From Campylobacter hominis ATCC BAA-381 (GTDB lineage: Bacteria > Campylobacterota > Campylobacteria > Campylobacterales > Campylobacteraceae), in contig NC_009714.1 of assembly GCF_000017585.1 (NCBI RefSeq), positions 124,001 through 188,000 of the forward strand: a stretch of DNA of 64,000 bases. The letters are read 5' to 3'. This document shows, in pieces, positions 54,591-64,000 of this stretch. Position 1 is the first letter of the stretch, and the number at the start of each line of letters is the position of its first letter. A model generated the notes under the pieces. That model made no database searches and was not told the DNA's origin. It saw only the letters and a list, made by a program, of their open reading frames with translations. The position numbers and the translations under genes are program-made.

Positions 54591-55432
54591 GCCCGCTTGA
54601 AAATTTTGAAAACTATTTACGTGAAAATCCGATAAAAGCGCCAAGTTTTCATCCTTATTTTGAAGAAGCGTTAAATTATATGCTATTTGCCGGCGGAAAA
54701 CATTTCAGAGCGCAACTTTGCTTAGGTGTTGTGGAAACTATGGCACCGAAAAAACTTTCAAAAGCAATGCCTATTGCGCTTGCAATCGAGATGATTCATA
54801 CATATTCACTTATCCATGATGATTTGCCAAGCGTCGATAATGCGGATTTTAGAAGAGGAATTGCTACAATTCATAAAAAATATGATGAGGTAAGTGCAAT
54901 TTTAGTTGGAGATGCACTAAATACGGAGGCTTTTTATAGAATTTCACGCGCTGATTTAAACGATAATATTAAAATAAAATGCGTTGAAATTTTAAGTAAA
55001 AACGCAGGAAGCGCTGGAATGGTTTTGGGTCAGGCGATTGATTGTTTTTTTGAAAAAAAACAGCTTGAAATTTCGCAAGTTGAATTTTTACATCGTTTAA
55101 AAACCGGTGCTCTAATCGGTGCAAGCTTAGCTCTTGGTGCAACAATTTCAGAAATACCGAAAGAAAAAACTGATAAAATTTACGAAATCGGACTGAAACT
55201 AGGACTTGCTTTTCAAATAAATGATGATTTGATAGATGCCACAAGCAGTGATAAAATCGCAGGAAAACCTGTAGGACACGATGAATTTAAAAATTCATTT
55301 ACAAATATTATCGGTATAGAAAATTCAAAATTATATAAAAATAGGCTGATTGCCGAAATTTTAAATGAAAATTTCGAGCCGAAACTAAAAAAAATGGTAG
55401 AAAATTTAATAGAAAAATATCTGAAAGGATAA
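54587..55432 (+). CDS. ispA: Farnesyl/geranyl diphosphate synthase
   Basis: 281 residues from ATG 54587 (overlaps the ybaB stop; TTG 54578 is not needed). FARM motif DDLPSVD and SARM motif INDDLID are present. FAGGKHFRAQL is the family start. It makes C15 precursors for undecaprenyl phosphate and quinones. Confidence 0.9.
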   Translation: MSPLENFENYLRENPIKAPSFHPYFEEALNYMLFAGGKHFRAQLCLGVVETMAPKKLSKAMPIALAIEMIHTYSLIHDDLPSVDNADFRRGIATIHKKYDEVSAILVGDALNTEAFYRISRADLNDNIKIKCVEILSKNAGSAGMVLGQAIDCFFEKKQLEISQVEFLHRLKTGALIGASLALGATISEIPKEKTDKIYEIGLKLGLAFQINDDLIDATSSDKIAGKPVGHDEFKNSFTNIIGIENSKLYKNRLIAEILNENFEPKLKKMVENLIEKYLKG

Positions 55433-55435
55433 AAG

Positions 55436-57346
55436 ATGAATGAAAAAATTTCAAACACAATAAAATTTTTAAGTGCGGATATGATCCAAAAAGCAAATTC
55501 AGGACATCCTGGAACACCTATGGGATTAAGCGATGTTATAACTGTACTTATGCGCCATATCCGCCATAATCCAAAGAATCCGAAATGGTTGAATCGTGAC
55601 AGATTGGTATTTTCAGGTGGCCACGCAAGCGCTTTGATTTACAGCTATTTATATCTTACAGGTTATGATTTGAGCTTAGATGATCTTAAAAGTTTTCGTC
55701 AAATTTACAGTAAAACTCCGGGACATCCTGAAATCACAACTCCTGGAATTGAAATAGCAACAGGACCGCTTGGTCAAGGCATAGCAAATGCAGTCGGTTT
55801 TGCAATGGCAGCAAAATTTGCCGCAAATTTACTGAATGAAGATAAAAATAAAATTATAGATCATAAAGTTTATTGTATTTGTGGCGATGGCGATTTGGAG
55901 GAAGGTATAAGCTATGAAGCCTGCTCAATTGCCGGAAATCAGAATTTGGATAATTTGGTAATAATTTATGATTCAAACAATATCACAATTGACGGCAATA
56001 CAAACATTACGTGGGATGAAGATGTAAAAGTGCGCTTTGAAGCACAAGGTTTTGAAGTAGCAAGAATCGACGGACACAATTTTGATCAAATCGAATTTGC
56101 ATTAAATGAAGTAGCCAACAAGACAAAGCCATATTTAATTATCGTAAATACAGCAATCGGAAAAGGCGCTTTAGAGCTTGAAGGAAGTGCAAAAACTCAT
56201 GGTTCGCCACTTGGAGAAGACTTAATTGCAAGAGCTAAAAAAGCGGTCGATTTTGATCCGCAAAAAAGTTTTTTTGTTGATGAAGACGTACTTTTTGAGA
56301 CACGATCCGCAATAGAAAAAGGCGATTTGGCAGAAAAACTTTGGAATGAAAAAGTGGAAAAATTAAGCGATGATAAACGTAAAATTTTAAATGAACTGCA
56401 AAATCCTGATTTTTCAAAAATTGTTTTTCCTGATTTTAGCGGTCAAAAAATCGCAACCAGAGAGAGTAACGGTAAAATTTTAAATGCAATAAGTGAAGCA
56501 ATTCCGGGATTTCTAGGTGGAAGTGCAGATCTTGCCGCATCAAACAAAACCGCTCTTAAAAATTCAGGCGATTTTCCGTACGGAAAGAATATTCACTATG
56601 GTATTCGAGAACACGCGATGGCTGCAATCGGCAACGCATTCGCAAGATACGGTCTTTTCATACCGTTTTCCGCTACATTTTTTATTTTCAGCGATTATAT
56701 GAAATCAGGTGTAAGACTTGCCGCACTTATGGGATTACGTCATTATTTTGTTTTTACTCACGATAGTATCGGAGTCGGCGAAGACGGTCCTACACATGAA
56801 CCTATAGAACAACTTGGCACATTTCGCTCAATGCCTGATTTTTATACATTTAGACCGGCTGATGGAAATGAAAACGTAGAGTGCTGGAAAATAGCGTTAA
56901 ACAACTCGAAACCTGCAGCTTTTGTGTGTTCAAGACAAGGACTTGAAAGTCTGCCGAAAGCCGTTTTCGGAAGCGTAAAAAATGGAGCTTATCTGGTAAA
57001 AGAAACAAAAGATGCAAAAATTACACTGATTGCAAGCGGAAGCGAAGTGGAGCTTTGCTTGAAAGCGGCTGAAATTTTAAAAAGCGAAAATATAAATGCA
57101 AATGTTGTATCTACGCCTTGTTTCGAGCTTTTATGTGAGCAGAATGAAGATTATATAAATAAAATTTTAAAAGGTAAAATTTTAGCCGTTGAGGCTGCAA
57201 GCGGTCTTGAATGGTATAAATTCGCAGATGAAATTTTCGGTATGAAAACATTTGGTGCAAGCGGCAAAGCGAGCGATCTTTTTAAACATTTCGGATTTAC
57301 CGATAAAAATATCGCAGAAACTGCAAAAAAATTAATGAAAAAGTAG
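55436..57346 (+). CDS. tkt: Transketolase
   Basis: 636 residues. NSGHPGTPMGL, GDGDLEEGISYEAC (thiamine diphosphate/magnesium site) and HDSIGVGEDGPTHEP are conserved. It shuttles two-carbon units in the pentose phosphate pathway. It starts three bases after ispA. Confidence 0.97.
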   Translation: MNEKISNTIKFLSADMIQKANSGHPGTPMGLSDVITVLMRHIRHNPKNPKWLNRDRLVFSGGHASALIYSYLYLTGYDLSLDDLKSFRQIYSKTPGHPEITTPGIEIATGPLGQGIANAVGFAMAAKFAANLLNEDKNKIIDHKVYCICGDGDLEEGISYEACSIAGNQNLDNLVIIYDSNNITIDGNTNITWDEDVKVRFEAQGFEVARIDGHNFDQIEFALNEVANKTKPYLIIVNTAIGKGALELEGSAKTHGSPLGEDLIARAKKAVDFDPQKSFFVDEDVLFETRSAIEKGDLAEKLWNEKVEKLSDDKRKILNELQNPDFSKIVFPDFSGQKIATRESNGKILNAISEAIPGFLGGSADLAASNKTALKNSGDFPYGKNIHYGIREHAMAAIGNAFARYGLFIPFSATFFIFSDYMKSGVRLAALMGLRHYFVFTHDSIGVGEDGPTHEPIEQLGTFRSMPDFYTFRPADGNENVECWKIALNNSKPAAFVCSRQGLESLPKAVFGSVKNGAYLVKETKDAKITLIASGSEVELCLKAAEILKSENINANVVSTPCFELLCEQNEDYINKILKGKILAVEAASGLEWYKFADEIFGMKTFGASGKASDLFKHFGFTDKNIAETAKKLMKK

Positions 57347-57351
57347 AAAGT

Positions 57352-58539
57352 ATGAAATTTTTAATTAAAATTTTAAAAAATACCACCAAATCTTTTACTT
57401 TTGTTTTTGGCGGCGCTTTTACTGTTGCGATTGGAATCTTTATTTTTACTGCAGCTGTGATGATTTATATAGATCCTCTTAAAATTTATCATATAAACCA
57501 GGAATTCAGTAAAAAACTTTACACAAATATGCGCGTTCAAGCTGCCGGAATTATAAATAATTATGATTTTAACGGGCTGATTTTAGGCACTTCAATGCTT
57601 GAAAATACTTCAGCTAAAGAGGCGGCAAAATATCTCACTCAAAAAAAAGAGTTAAAATTTTTCAATCTCTCTCTTAGCGGAGGCAATTTTTATAAGAGAA
57701 AATTTGTTCTTGATTATGCACTGAGAAATAAAAACCTGGATATGATTTTGTATTCACTTGATGATTCCGCTTTAATAAATCCGTATGAAAAAGATTCAAA
57801 TCCATCTTACGAACATATAAATTATGATTTTTTATATGATAAAAATCCGTTTAACGATATAAAAGTTTATTTTGAAACTAAATTTTCAGGATGTTTTTTT
57901 GGTGACAAAAATTGTCCGCTTAAAGAAGTTGATTTTGACAGACCGAATAAATGGTTTAATAGTAAATGGCACAGTTCGCGTTTCGGTGGCTTTGATAACT
58001 GGATAAAATTTAAGGACGATAATCAAATAAAAGATGCATTTAATGTAATAATAGACGCAAATAAAACAATATCAAGCGGCAAATTTCAAAATTTCAGCGG
58101 TGATTTTGAAAAACAGACAAAATATCTGGACGATAAAATTTTAAAATTTGTCAAAAATTACCCGCAAACGGATTTTATTCTTATCTTACCGCCATATTCT
58201 ACACTTTATAAAGCTATAAAATTTCAAACAAAAAACAAAGAGTTTGATTTTGAAATGAAACTTGTAAAATTTTTGGTAAATGAAAGTAAAAAATATTCAA
58301 ATCTTAAAATTTACGGCTTCAATGATTTGAATTTTACTGATGATATCGCAAATTATAAGGATTTAACACATTATAGCGAAAAAATAAATTCTCTTATGCT
58401 GAAAATGATAAGCAATAAAAAAGGATTATTAACACCGCAAAATGTGAATAATTACATAGAGAAAGTAAGCCTGAAAGCTAAAAATTTTAATATAGAGCCG
58501 TATGTCAATCAAGTTCAAAAAGCATTGGAAACAAAATGA
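57352..58539 (+). CDS. Membrane-anchored SGNH-like protein
   Basis: 395 residues. One N-terminal membrane segment (GAFTVAIGIFIFTAAVMIYI) anchors a periplasmic domain. GLILGTSMLENT carries the nucleophile-like serine, FNLSLSGGN and ILILPPYS fit blocks II-III, and DLTHYSEKI the Asp-x2-His block of SGNH hydrolases or acyltransferases (DltD/AlgX type). Its substrate might be a cell-wall or surface sugar, but this is inference. It lies five bases after tkt. No partner acyltransferase (MBOAT) is nearby. Confidence 0.5.
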   Translation: MKFLIKILKNTTKSFTFVFGGAFTVAIGIFIFTAAVMIYIDPLKIYHINQEFSKKLYTNMRVQAAGIINNYDFNGLILGTSMLENTSAKEAAKYLTQKKELKFFNLSLSGGNFYKRKFVLDYALRNKNLDMILYSLDDSALINPYEKDSNPSYEHINYDFLYDKNPFNDIKVYFETKFSGCFFGDKNCPLKEVDFDRPNKWFNSKWHSSRFGGFDNWIKFKDDNQIKDAFNVIIDANKTISSGKFQNFSGDFEKQTKYLDDKILKFVKNYPQTDFILILPPYSTLYKAIKFQTKNKEFDFEMKLVKFLVNESKKYSNLKIYGFNDLNFTDDIANYKDLTHYSEKINSLMLKMISNKKGLLTPQNVNNYIEKVSLKAKNFNIEPYVNQVQKALETK

Positions 58540-58958
58540 TTAATAATTGACATTGTTGTTTATTTAAAAAAATCAATTGATAAATTAATAAAAATTTGGT
58601 TTTTAATATAGCTTACAAGTTTTTTTATTTATAAGAATTTATAATATTTTTTATTAAACTTATAATTTAAACGGATAAATTTCGTAAAATAACTTATGAT
58701 GATTTATTAATATTATATCGATGGTTAAATTTTTTTGCCAAAAAATTTCATATTAATATAAAAAACAGTTTAAAATTTATTTTTAAGTTTACTTCAAAAT
58801 TTTTTAAGATATGCCGGTTTTATATTTAAAACAATAATTTAAAGCTTTTTTAAAGATTTAAATTTATAAATAAGTCCCGTTTTGTATTGAATTTATAACA
58901 ATGTAATAAAATTTAAGATTTAATGATACTAGATAGAAATTTTGAAATTATACAAGAT
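58540..58958. other. Gene-free AT-rich gap
   Basis: No ORF with a ribosome site, no tRNA and no strong repeat. It separates the converging tkt side and the ribosomal protein cluster. Only the hairpin at 58959-58978 stands out. Confidence 0.5.
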
Positions 58959-58978
58959 AGTCAGGAAAAATCCTGACT
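58959..58978 (-). terminator. Hairpin after rplQ
   Basis: AGTCAGGA (58959-58966) and TCCTGACT (58971-58978) form an eight-base perfect stem with a four-base loop, five bases after the rplQ stop on the minus strand. The T-tract after it is poor, so termination may be partial or it may protect the 3' end. Confidence 0.55.
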
Positions 58979-58983
58979 AAAAT

Positions 58984-59340
58984 TTATTCGTTAATCAACT
59001 CAATATATGCCATTTCAGCGGCATCACCACGACGTGTGCGAGTTTTTATTATACGAGTATATCCGCCGTTTTTAGTAGCGAATTTTGGAGCTACTTCATT
59101 AACAAGCATATTTGTAGCTTCTTTGTCTTGCAAAGCTGCAAAAACAAATTTATGCGCATTGAAATCGCCTTTTCTTGCGCGTGTAATTAGTTTTTCTACA
59201 TAACTTCTAAGCTCTTTTGCTTTTTCAAGTGTTGTTTCAATTTTGCCGTTTTTAACAATTGCGATTGTTAAATTTTTTAGCAAAGCTGCACGATGAGATG
59301 AAGTTCTACCTAATTTTCTATATCCGTTCTTGTGTCTCAT
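58984..59340 (-). CDS. rplQ: 50S ribosomal protein L17
   Basis: 118 residues, [23 protein letters not shown] signature at the start, and [15 protein letters not shown] at the end. It overlaps rpoA by four bases. Confidence 0.97.
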
Positions 59341-60353
59341 TTATCATCCTTAGCTTTCTTTTTAAGCTCAGCTATTTTTTTGCTAAGCACTTCTTTTTTG
59401 TCTTTAATCTCTTCATTTCCTATCGGATAACCGATTTCTTCCATAACGGATTTAATTTCTTCGAGAGATTTTTTACCTAAATTTTTAATACCTTTTAATT
59501 CGCTTTCGTCCATAATAACAATTTCACCGACAAATTTGATATCCGCTTTTTCCAAACAATTAAAGCTTCTTGCGCTCAAATTTAAATTTTCAATGCTTTC
59601 AAAAAGTTTTGAATGTTCACCGCTTGGAATTTGTTTTGTGAAACTTTTGCCGGTATCGATATCTACAATGCCTTTGAAAACTGACATTTGTTGATACATT
59701 GCTTCAAGTGCATTTTTGAATGCGTCAACCGCACTTACTTGACCGTCGGTTGTGATTGTAAAAATGATTTTTTCATAATCGGGATTATCTTCTACGAATA
59801 CATTTTCTATATCATAAATAGCGCGAATTACAGGTGTAAAGAATGCATCAAGCGCAATATAATCGCTACTTACATAATCTCTAATAGATTCACTCGGCAC
59901 ATATCCGATTCCTTTTTCTATTACAACGCTAAATTTCAAATCCGCATCTTCGTTTATTGTTGCCAAATAAGCATCAGGATTTACTATTTCTACAATATCG
60001 TTATTTAAATCTTTGCCTGTAATTTCTTTTGGACCGGTAAAATTGTATTCGATAACTTCTCTTTTTGAATCACCTTTTATCTTAAATCTTATTCCTTTTA
60101 GATTTATAATAAAAATTGCGACATCTTCAAGCATACCTCTCATACTGTCAAATTCATGACTAACACCGTCAATTTTAACGGCAGTCGGCGCATAACCGAC
60201 TGTACTTGTATAAAGAAGTCTTCTTAAAGGGTGTGCAAGAGTAACCGCATATCCCGTTTCAAATGGATAAGCTATAATTTTAGCAACATTTTCGCTGACA
60301 TTTTCAACTTCAATTTCAGTTGGCATATAAGCTGATGTTGTGATTTTTCTCAT
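59337..60353 (-). CDS. rpoA: RNA polymerase alpha subunit
   Basis: 338 residues. N-terminal dimerisation domain ([14 protein letters not shown]) and C-terminal DNA/activator-binding domain ([28 protein letters not shown]). It ends in a lysine-rich tail. It is within the alpha operon after rpsD. Confidence 0.97.
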
Positions 60354-60365
60354 TATCGCCCCCTA

Positions 60366-60992
60366 TTATTTAGAGTAAAGCTCTACTATAAATCTTTCCT
60401 CAATAGGAATAACAATTTCATCTCTTTCAGGTTTGCGTGTGAAAATTCCGAATTTTTTATCTTTCTCCACATCTACCCACGCAACAATTCCTGTTTGAGC
60501 TGTAAGTTCTACAGCGCGCAAAATTTGCGGATTATTTTTACTTTTTTCCGCTATTTCGATTTTTTGACCTACTTTTACGCTATATGACGGTATATCCACT
60601 CTTTTGCCGTCTACCAAAATGTGTCCGTGAGTAACAAGTTGGCGAGCAAATCTGCGAGTTGTAGCAAAGCCCATACGATAAACTAAATTATCAAGTCTTT
60701 GTTCCAAAAGTTGAACCAGAATTTCTCCTGTGTTTCCTTCTCTTCTGGCAGCTTCTTTAAACAATCTTCTAAATTGTTTTTCACTTAAACCGTACATAAA
60801 TTTCGCTTTTTGTTTTTCTCTTAATTGTGAGCCGTATTCACTTACTTTTGCGCGTCTTTGTCCGTGTTGTCCCGGTGCATAAGGACGTTTCAAGAGTGCT
60901 GATTTGCCAGCAAGTCTTCTTTCGCCTTTCATAAAAAGATCAACGCCAAGTCTTCTTTCTAATTTTTCAACTGGACCTGTATATCTTGACAT
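60366..60992 (-). CDS. rpsD: 30S ribosomal protein S4
   Basis: 208 residues. [22 protein letters not shown] is in the S4 RNA-binding domain (cut to [11 protein letters not shown]). It starts [15 protein letters not shown]. It has no cysteine zinc site. In many bacteria S4 represses its own operon; nothing in this sequence shows the site. Confidence 0.97.
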   Translation of the reverse strand: MSRYTGPVEKLERRLGVDLFMKGERRLAGKSALLKRPYAPGQHGQRRAKVSEYGSQLREKQKAKFMYGLSEKQFRRLFKEAARREGNTGEILVQLLEQRLDNLVYRMGFATTRRFARQLVTHGHILVDGKRVDIPSYSVKVGQKIEIAEKSKNNPQILRAVELTAQTGIVAWVDVEKDKKFGIFTRKPERDEIVIPIEERFIVELYSK

Positions 60993-61013
60993 AATATTCT
61001 CCTACTTTCTAAC

Positions 61014-61406
61014 TTACACTCGGCGTCTTTTTGGTGGACGGCAACCATTGTGTGCTAATGGTGTAATATCTTTAAAAAATGTAACTTTTATTCCTTCAAT
61101 CGCACCAATGCTTTTTACAGCAGTTTCTCTACCGCTTCCCGGACCTTGAACTTTGATACCGACTTCTTTTATTCCATGCTCTTTTGCTTTATTTAATGCG
61201 TCTTCAACAGCTTGTTGCGCAGCATATGGAGTTGATTTTTTACTTCCTTTAAAATTAAGCGCTCCTGCACTGCTCCAAGCAATTGCATTGCCCATTTCGT
61301 CGGTAACTGTAACCATTGTGTTATTAAATGTAGCAGATATATAAACAATACCTTTTGCTATACTTTTTTTAACTACTTTTTTCTTTAATATTTTCTTTTC
61401 CGCCAT
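61014..61406 (-). CDS. rpsK: 30S ribosomal protein S11
   Basis: 130 residues. [20 protein letters not shown] and the C-terminal [11 protein letters not shown] are typical. It lies three bases after rpsM. Confidence 0.97.
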   Translation of the reverse strand: MAEKKILKKKVVKKSIAKGIVYISATFNNTMVTVTDEMGNAIAWSSAGALNFKGSKKSTPYAAQQAVEDALNKAKEHGIKEVGIKVQGPGSGRETAVKSIGAIEGIKVTFFKDITPLAHNGCRPPKRRRV

Positions 61407-61409
61407 TTT

Positions 61410-61793
61410 CTATTCCTTATTGGCAGCAGCTGATACTGCACCTACAGTTTTACGTTTACCTTTTCTGGTTCTTGCGTTTGTTTTTGTTTTTTGACCGCGC
61501 ACAGGAAGACCTTTTATATGTCTTAAACCACGGTAACAACCTAAATCCATAAGTGATTTGATATTCATAGAAACTTCTTTTCTTAAATCACCTTCAACCA
61601 TATAATGTTCTTGGATTTCTTTACGGATTGCAGCGACTTCATCTTCGCTTAAATCAGCGACTCTTTTGTCATAAGAAATGCCTGTTGCATCAAGAATTTT
61701 TCTTGAAGTAAAAAGACCTATACCATAGATATAAGTTAGGCCGTATTCAATTCTTTTTTTCTTTGGTAAATCTACACCTGATATACGAGCCAT
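61410..61793 (-). CDS. rpsM: 30S ribosomal protein S13
   Basis: 127 residues. [25 protein letters not shown] and [21 protein letters not shown], both hallmark (each cut where longer). It lies three bases after rpmJ. Confidence 0.97.
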
Positions 61794-61796
61794 ATT

Positions 61797-61910
61797 TTAT
61801 CCTTGTCTTTGTTTATGTTTTGGATTTTCACAAATTACGTGAACAACACCTTTACGCTTGACAATTTTACATTTGTCACACATCTTCTTCACAGAAGGAC
61901 GAACTTTCAT
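61797..61910 (-). CDS. rpmJ: 50S ribosomal protein L36
   Basis: 37 residues: it starts [20 protein letters not shown] and ends NPKHKQRQG. The zinc ligands C11, C14, C27 and H33 are present. ATG follows TAGGAGACTGAA. It is too short for most gene-finding lists. Confidence 0.95.
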   Translation of the reverse strand: MKVRPSVKKMCDKCKIVKRKGVVHVICENPKHKQRQG

Positions 61911-61996
61911 TTCAGTCTCCTAAAAAATTTTTCCACTTTTTTATGCAAACTGCACTCAGGTTTAACGAAATTTCATTTGAAAGTATCAAACCAACT

Positions 61997-62025
61997 GTTT
62001 TCAAAATAGTGGTAATTTTGAAAAC
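61997..62025. other. Inverted repeat between infA and rpmJ
   Basis: GTTTTCAAAAT (61997-62007) and its complement (62015-62025) form a perfect 11-base stem with a seven-base loop in a 170-base leader. There is no T-tract. It could be a processing or attenuation structure or a binding site for a ribosomal protein. Confidence 0.4.
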
Positions 62026-62082
62026 ACTTCTTCACACAGCTTAGTTGCAAAACGTTAATTATATAAAAATTTTGCTTTATTT

Positions 62083-62301
62083 TTACTTATACCTATATGT
62101 GATTCGACCTTTATCAAGGCTATAGGGTGTAAGTTCGACTTTTACTCTGTCTCCTGGCATAATTTTGATATAGTGCATTCTCATTTTTCCTGCAATATGA
62201 CACAAAATTACATGTTTGTTGTCAAGTTCTACTTTAAAAGTAGCATTTGGCAATGCTTCAATGACATTTCCATCAATCTCGATTACGTCGTCTTTTGACA
62301 T
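62083..62301 (-). CDS. infA: Translation initiation factor IF-1
   Basis: 72 residues; [19 protein letters not shown]-type start, [22 protein letters not shown] and RGRITYRYK-like end (KGRITYRYK). AAGGAG lies six bases before the ATG. It is the first gene of the cluster here. Confidence 0.97.
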   Translation of the reverse strand: MSKDDVIEIDGNVIEALPNATFKVELDNKHVILCHIAGKMRMHYIKIMPGDRVKVELTPYSLDKGRITYRYK

Positions 62302-62329
62302 TTTTCTCCTTTCTTGATTTTAAAATTTC

Positions 62330-62348
62330 AGTATAACTTTTGATTATA
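62330..62348 (-). promoter_or_regulatory. Promoter boxes before infA
   Basis: On the minus strand TATAAT (62348-62343) and TATACT (62335-62330) lie 42 and 29 bases upstream of the ATG. Either can serve as the -10 box. Confidence 0.45.
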
Positions 62349-62469
62349 CAGAAAATAGAATTTAATTTTTCTTAAATTCTTATAAGTATAAATTTAGATT
62401 TTGAATAAAATATACAATTTTTAATAAAAAACCGTAAAAAATACACATCAAAAATATATTACAAAATTT

Positions 62470-62524
62470 TATGCCTTTAAGATTATTTTGGATACAATAA
62501 CAAAATTTTAATTCTAAAGGCATA
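62470..62524 (+). promoter_or_regulatory. serS promoter flanked by a 10-bp inverted repeat
   Basis: TACAAT (62493-62498) is the likely -10 box, 31 bases before the ATG. TATGCCTTTA (62470-62479) and TAAAGGCATA (62515-62524) lie symmetrically on either side, the right arm holding the AAAGG ribosome site. The layout suggests an operator or a coincidental symmetry. Confidence 0.4.
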
Positions 62525-62528
62525 AAAT

Positions 62529-63782
62529 ATGATAAACCTTAAACTGATTGAAACAAATTTTGATGAATTTAATAAAAAACTTATTGCAAAAAATGTAAAA
62601 AATGATGTATTAAGTACTCTTTTAGAAGCTTATGATGAGCTTAAAAAAGATCGTTTAGAGTTGGAGAATTTGCAAAATTTACAAAATACAAAAAGCAAAG
62701 AATTTGGCGAAATAATGCGTCAAAAAGGTGATGCAGGTGAGCTTAAAAAAGAGCTTTCGATAAACAAATCAAAAATTCAAACTCAAAGCGAAATTGTAAA
62801 AGCCGCCGAAATAAAGCTTGATAAAATTGCATCCTGTGTGCCGAATATAATAGATGATGATGTACCTTTCGGTGCTGATGAAAATGAAAATGTCTGCATA
62901 AAAAAGATTTTACAACCGCCTGTTTTTGATTTTCAGCCGAAAGAGCATTTTGAGCTTGGTGAAAAACTCGGCTGGCTCGATTTTGAGCGCGGTGTGAAAC
63001 TTAGCGGAAGTCGTTTTACTGCGATAAAAGGTATGGGTGCTAAGTTAAATTTGGCGATTATAAATTATATGATTGATTTCAATCAAAGTCGCGGTTTTGA
63101 ACTTGTAAATTTGCCGTTTTTAGTAAAAGATGAAATTCTTTTCGGCACGGGACAGCTTCCGAAATTTAAAGACGATCTTTACAAAGTAGATAATGACGAG
63201 CTTTCTTTATATCTAATTCCAACTAGCGAGGTTACGGCTACGAATTTTTACAATGGTGAAATTTTAAGCGAAGATGAACTTCCTGTGAAATTTACCAGTT
63301 ATAGTCACTGTTTTCGCAAAGAAGCCGGTTCCGCAGGAAAAGATACACGCGGAATGATTCGTCAACATCAATTTGAAAAAGTTGAACTTGTATCCATCAC
63401 AAAGCCTGAAGATAGCGATAAAATGTTTGATGAGATGGTAAGTTGTGCGAGCGATCTGCTAAAAAGTCTTGGGCTTGCGCATCGCCAAATGATGCTTTGT
63501 AGCGGTGATTTAGGCTTTTCAGCAGCTAAAACAATCGATCTTGAAGTTTGGCTTCCAGGACAAAATACATATAGAGAAATAAGTTCTATTTCAAATTGTC
63601 GCGATTTTCAGGCAAGAAGGGCAAAAATTCGCTACAAAGATAAAAATGGTAAAAACCGTCTGGTAAATACGCTAAACGGCTCATCTTTGGCAGTTGGTCG
63701 CACACTTGTAGCTATAATGGAAAACTACCAACAAAAAGATGGCTCAATTAAAATTCCAAAAGTTTTAGAGGAATATCTTTAA
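62529..63782 (+). CDS. serS: Seryl-tRNA synthetase
   Basis: 417 residues. N-terminal coiled-coil arm (residues 30-100). Motif 2 region [26 protein letters not shown] (cut to [23 protein letters not shown]). Motif 3 [18 protein letters not shown]. It charges tRNA-Ser. The 3' 218 bases of the window after it show nothing recognisable. Confidence 0.97.
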   Translation: MINLKLIETNFDEFNKKLIAKNVKNDVLSTLLEAYDELKKDRLELENLQNLQNTKSKEFGEIMRQKGDAGELKKELSINKSKIQTQSEIVKAAEIKLDKIASCVPNIIDDDVPFGADENENVCIKKILQPPVFDFQPKEHFELGEKLGWLDFERGVKLSGSRFTAIKGMGAKLNLAIINYMIDFNQSRGFELVNLPFLVKDEILFGTGQLPKFKDDLYKVDNDELSLYLIPTSEVTATNFYNGEILSEDELPVKFTSYSHCFRKEAGSAGKDTRGMIRQHQFEKVELVSITKPEDSDKMFDEMVSCASDLLKSLGLAHRQMMLCSGDLGFSAAKTIDLEVWLPGQNTYREISSISNCRDFQARRAKIRYKDKNGKNRLVNTLNGSSLAVGRTLVAIMENYQQKDGSIKIPKVLEEYL

Positions 63783-64000
63783 TATTTTTGCAATAGTAAA
63801 ATTAATTGCAAAATTTAATTTATTTTCCAAAATTTTAAATTAAAAAACGCGGCAAGTATAAGTTGGATATTTTTGTTAAATGTTTTTAAAAATTTAATAT
63901 AGATAAATATTTTTGTGCATTTTATTAAATCTAAAATTTTAAAACAAATTTTAGATTTAATGCGCTTTAAACTATAATTTCAAAGTAAAAAATACGTTTA
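63783..64000. other. Terminal AT-rich stretch without a gene
   Basis: No ORF, RNA or strong hairpin is visible; a following gene may start beyond the window. Confidence 0.4.

Noticed and set aside
59688-60008. Plus-strand ORF of 106 codons
   Set aside because: Antisense to rpoA, which is unmistakable.

Overview
The window looks like chromosomal DNA of a Campylobacter (Epsilonproteobacteria / Campylobacterota). It is very AT-rich. It has a nuo operon in which the usual nuoE and nuoF are replaced by two short, unrelated-looking genes, and housekeeping neighbours in a Campylobacter-like order (nrdB-pcm, murE, panD, ybaB, ispA, tkt, the rpmJ-rpsM-rpsK-rpsD-rpoA-rplQ cluster, serS). A host-associated species such as C. 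hominis or C. ureolyticus would fit, but I cannot fix the species from sequence alone. No tRNA, rRNA, CRISPR array, transposase or integrase is visible.

Positions 1 to about 37,160 are a conjugative element (an integrated plasmid or ICE). Its left end lies outside the window. From the left it carries: a Toprim protein and a small unknown gene; a 630-base gene-free AT-rich tract; a lipoprotein; a MntA/HepT (MNT-HEPN) toxin-antitoxin pair; a relaxase; an oriT-like hairpin with an RP4/IncP-type nick sequence; and, diverging from it, a MobC-like protein with a second relaxase. Then, all on the minus strand, come maintenance genes (ribbon-helix-helix protein, ParA-like ATPase, Toprim primase, several small membrane proteins), a zeta-like toxin with a candidate antitoxin, and a 2117-residue methyltransferase-helicase resembling DarB antirestriction proteins. 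An 18-kb tightly coupled transfer operon follows: virB4 (5' truncated), virB5, virB6, virB7, virB8, virB9, virB10, a 55-codon gene, virB11, a possible effector or nuclease, virD4, a Cag12-like lipoprotein, trbM, a coiled-coil membrane protein, an unknown, a PcfJ-like protein, topoisomerase III, a virB1-like transglycosylase and an unknown. virB4 starts only at its middle and stops being recognisable at about 37,160, less than 100 bases from nuoA. virB2, virB3 and the N-terminal part of virB4 are therefore missing here, and this marks the element-chromosome junction.

Positions 37,256 to 50,566 are the complete nuo operon (complex I) in Campylobacter form. After it come nrdB and pcm, then murE, panD, ybaB, ispA and tkt, and an SGNH-like membrane-anchored protein. 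A 440-base gap separates these from the minus-strand ribosomal protein/RNA polymerase cluster, and serS diverges from infA.

The most interesting signals are in the element. Three otherwise different proteins (the zeta-like toxin, the gene between virB11 and virD4, and the last gene of the transfer operon) end in the same roughly 37-residue module, a candidate type IV secretion signal. A repeated 29-37 bp element sits upstream of three element promoters. The oriT-like site lies between two relaxases, and the T4SS locus is cut within virB4.
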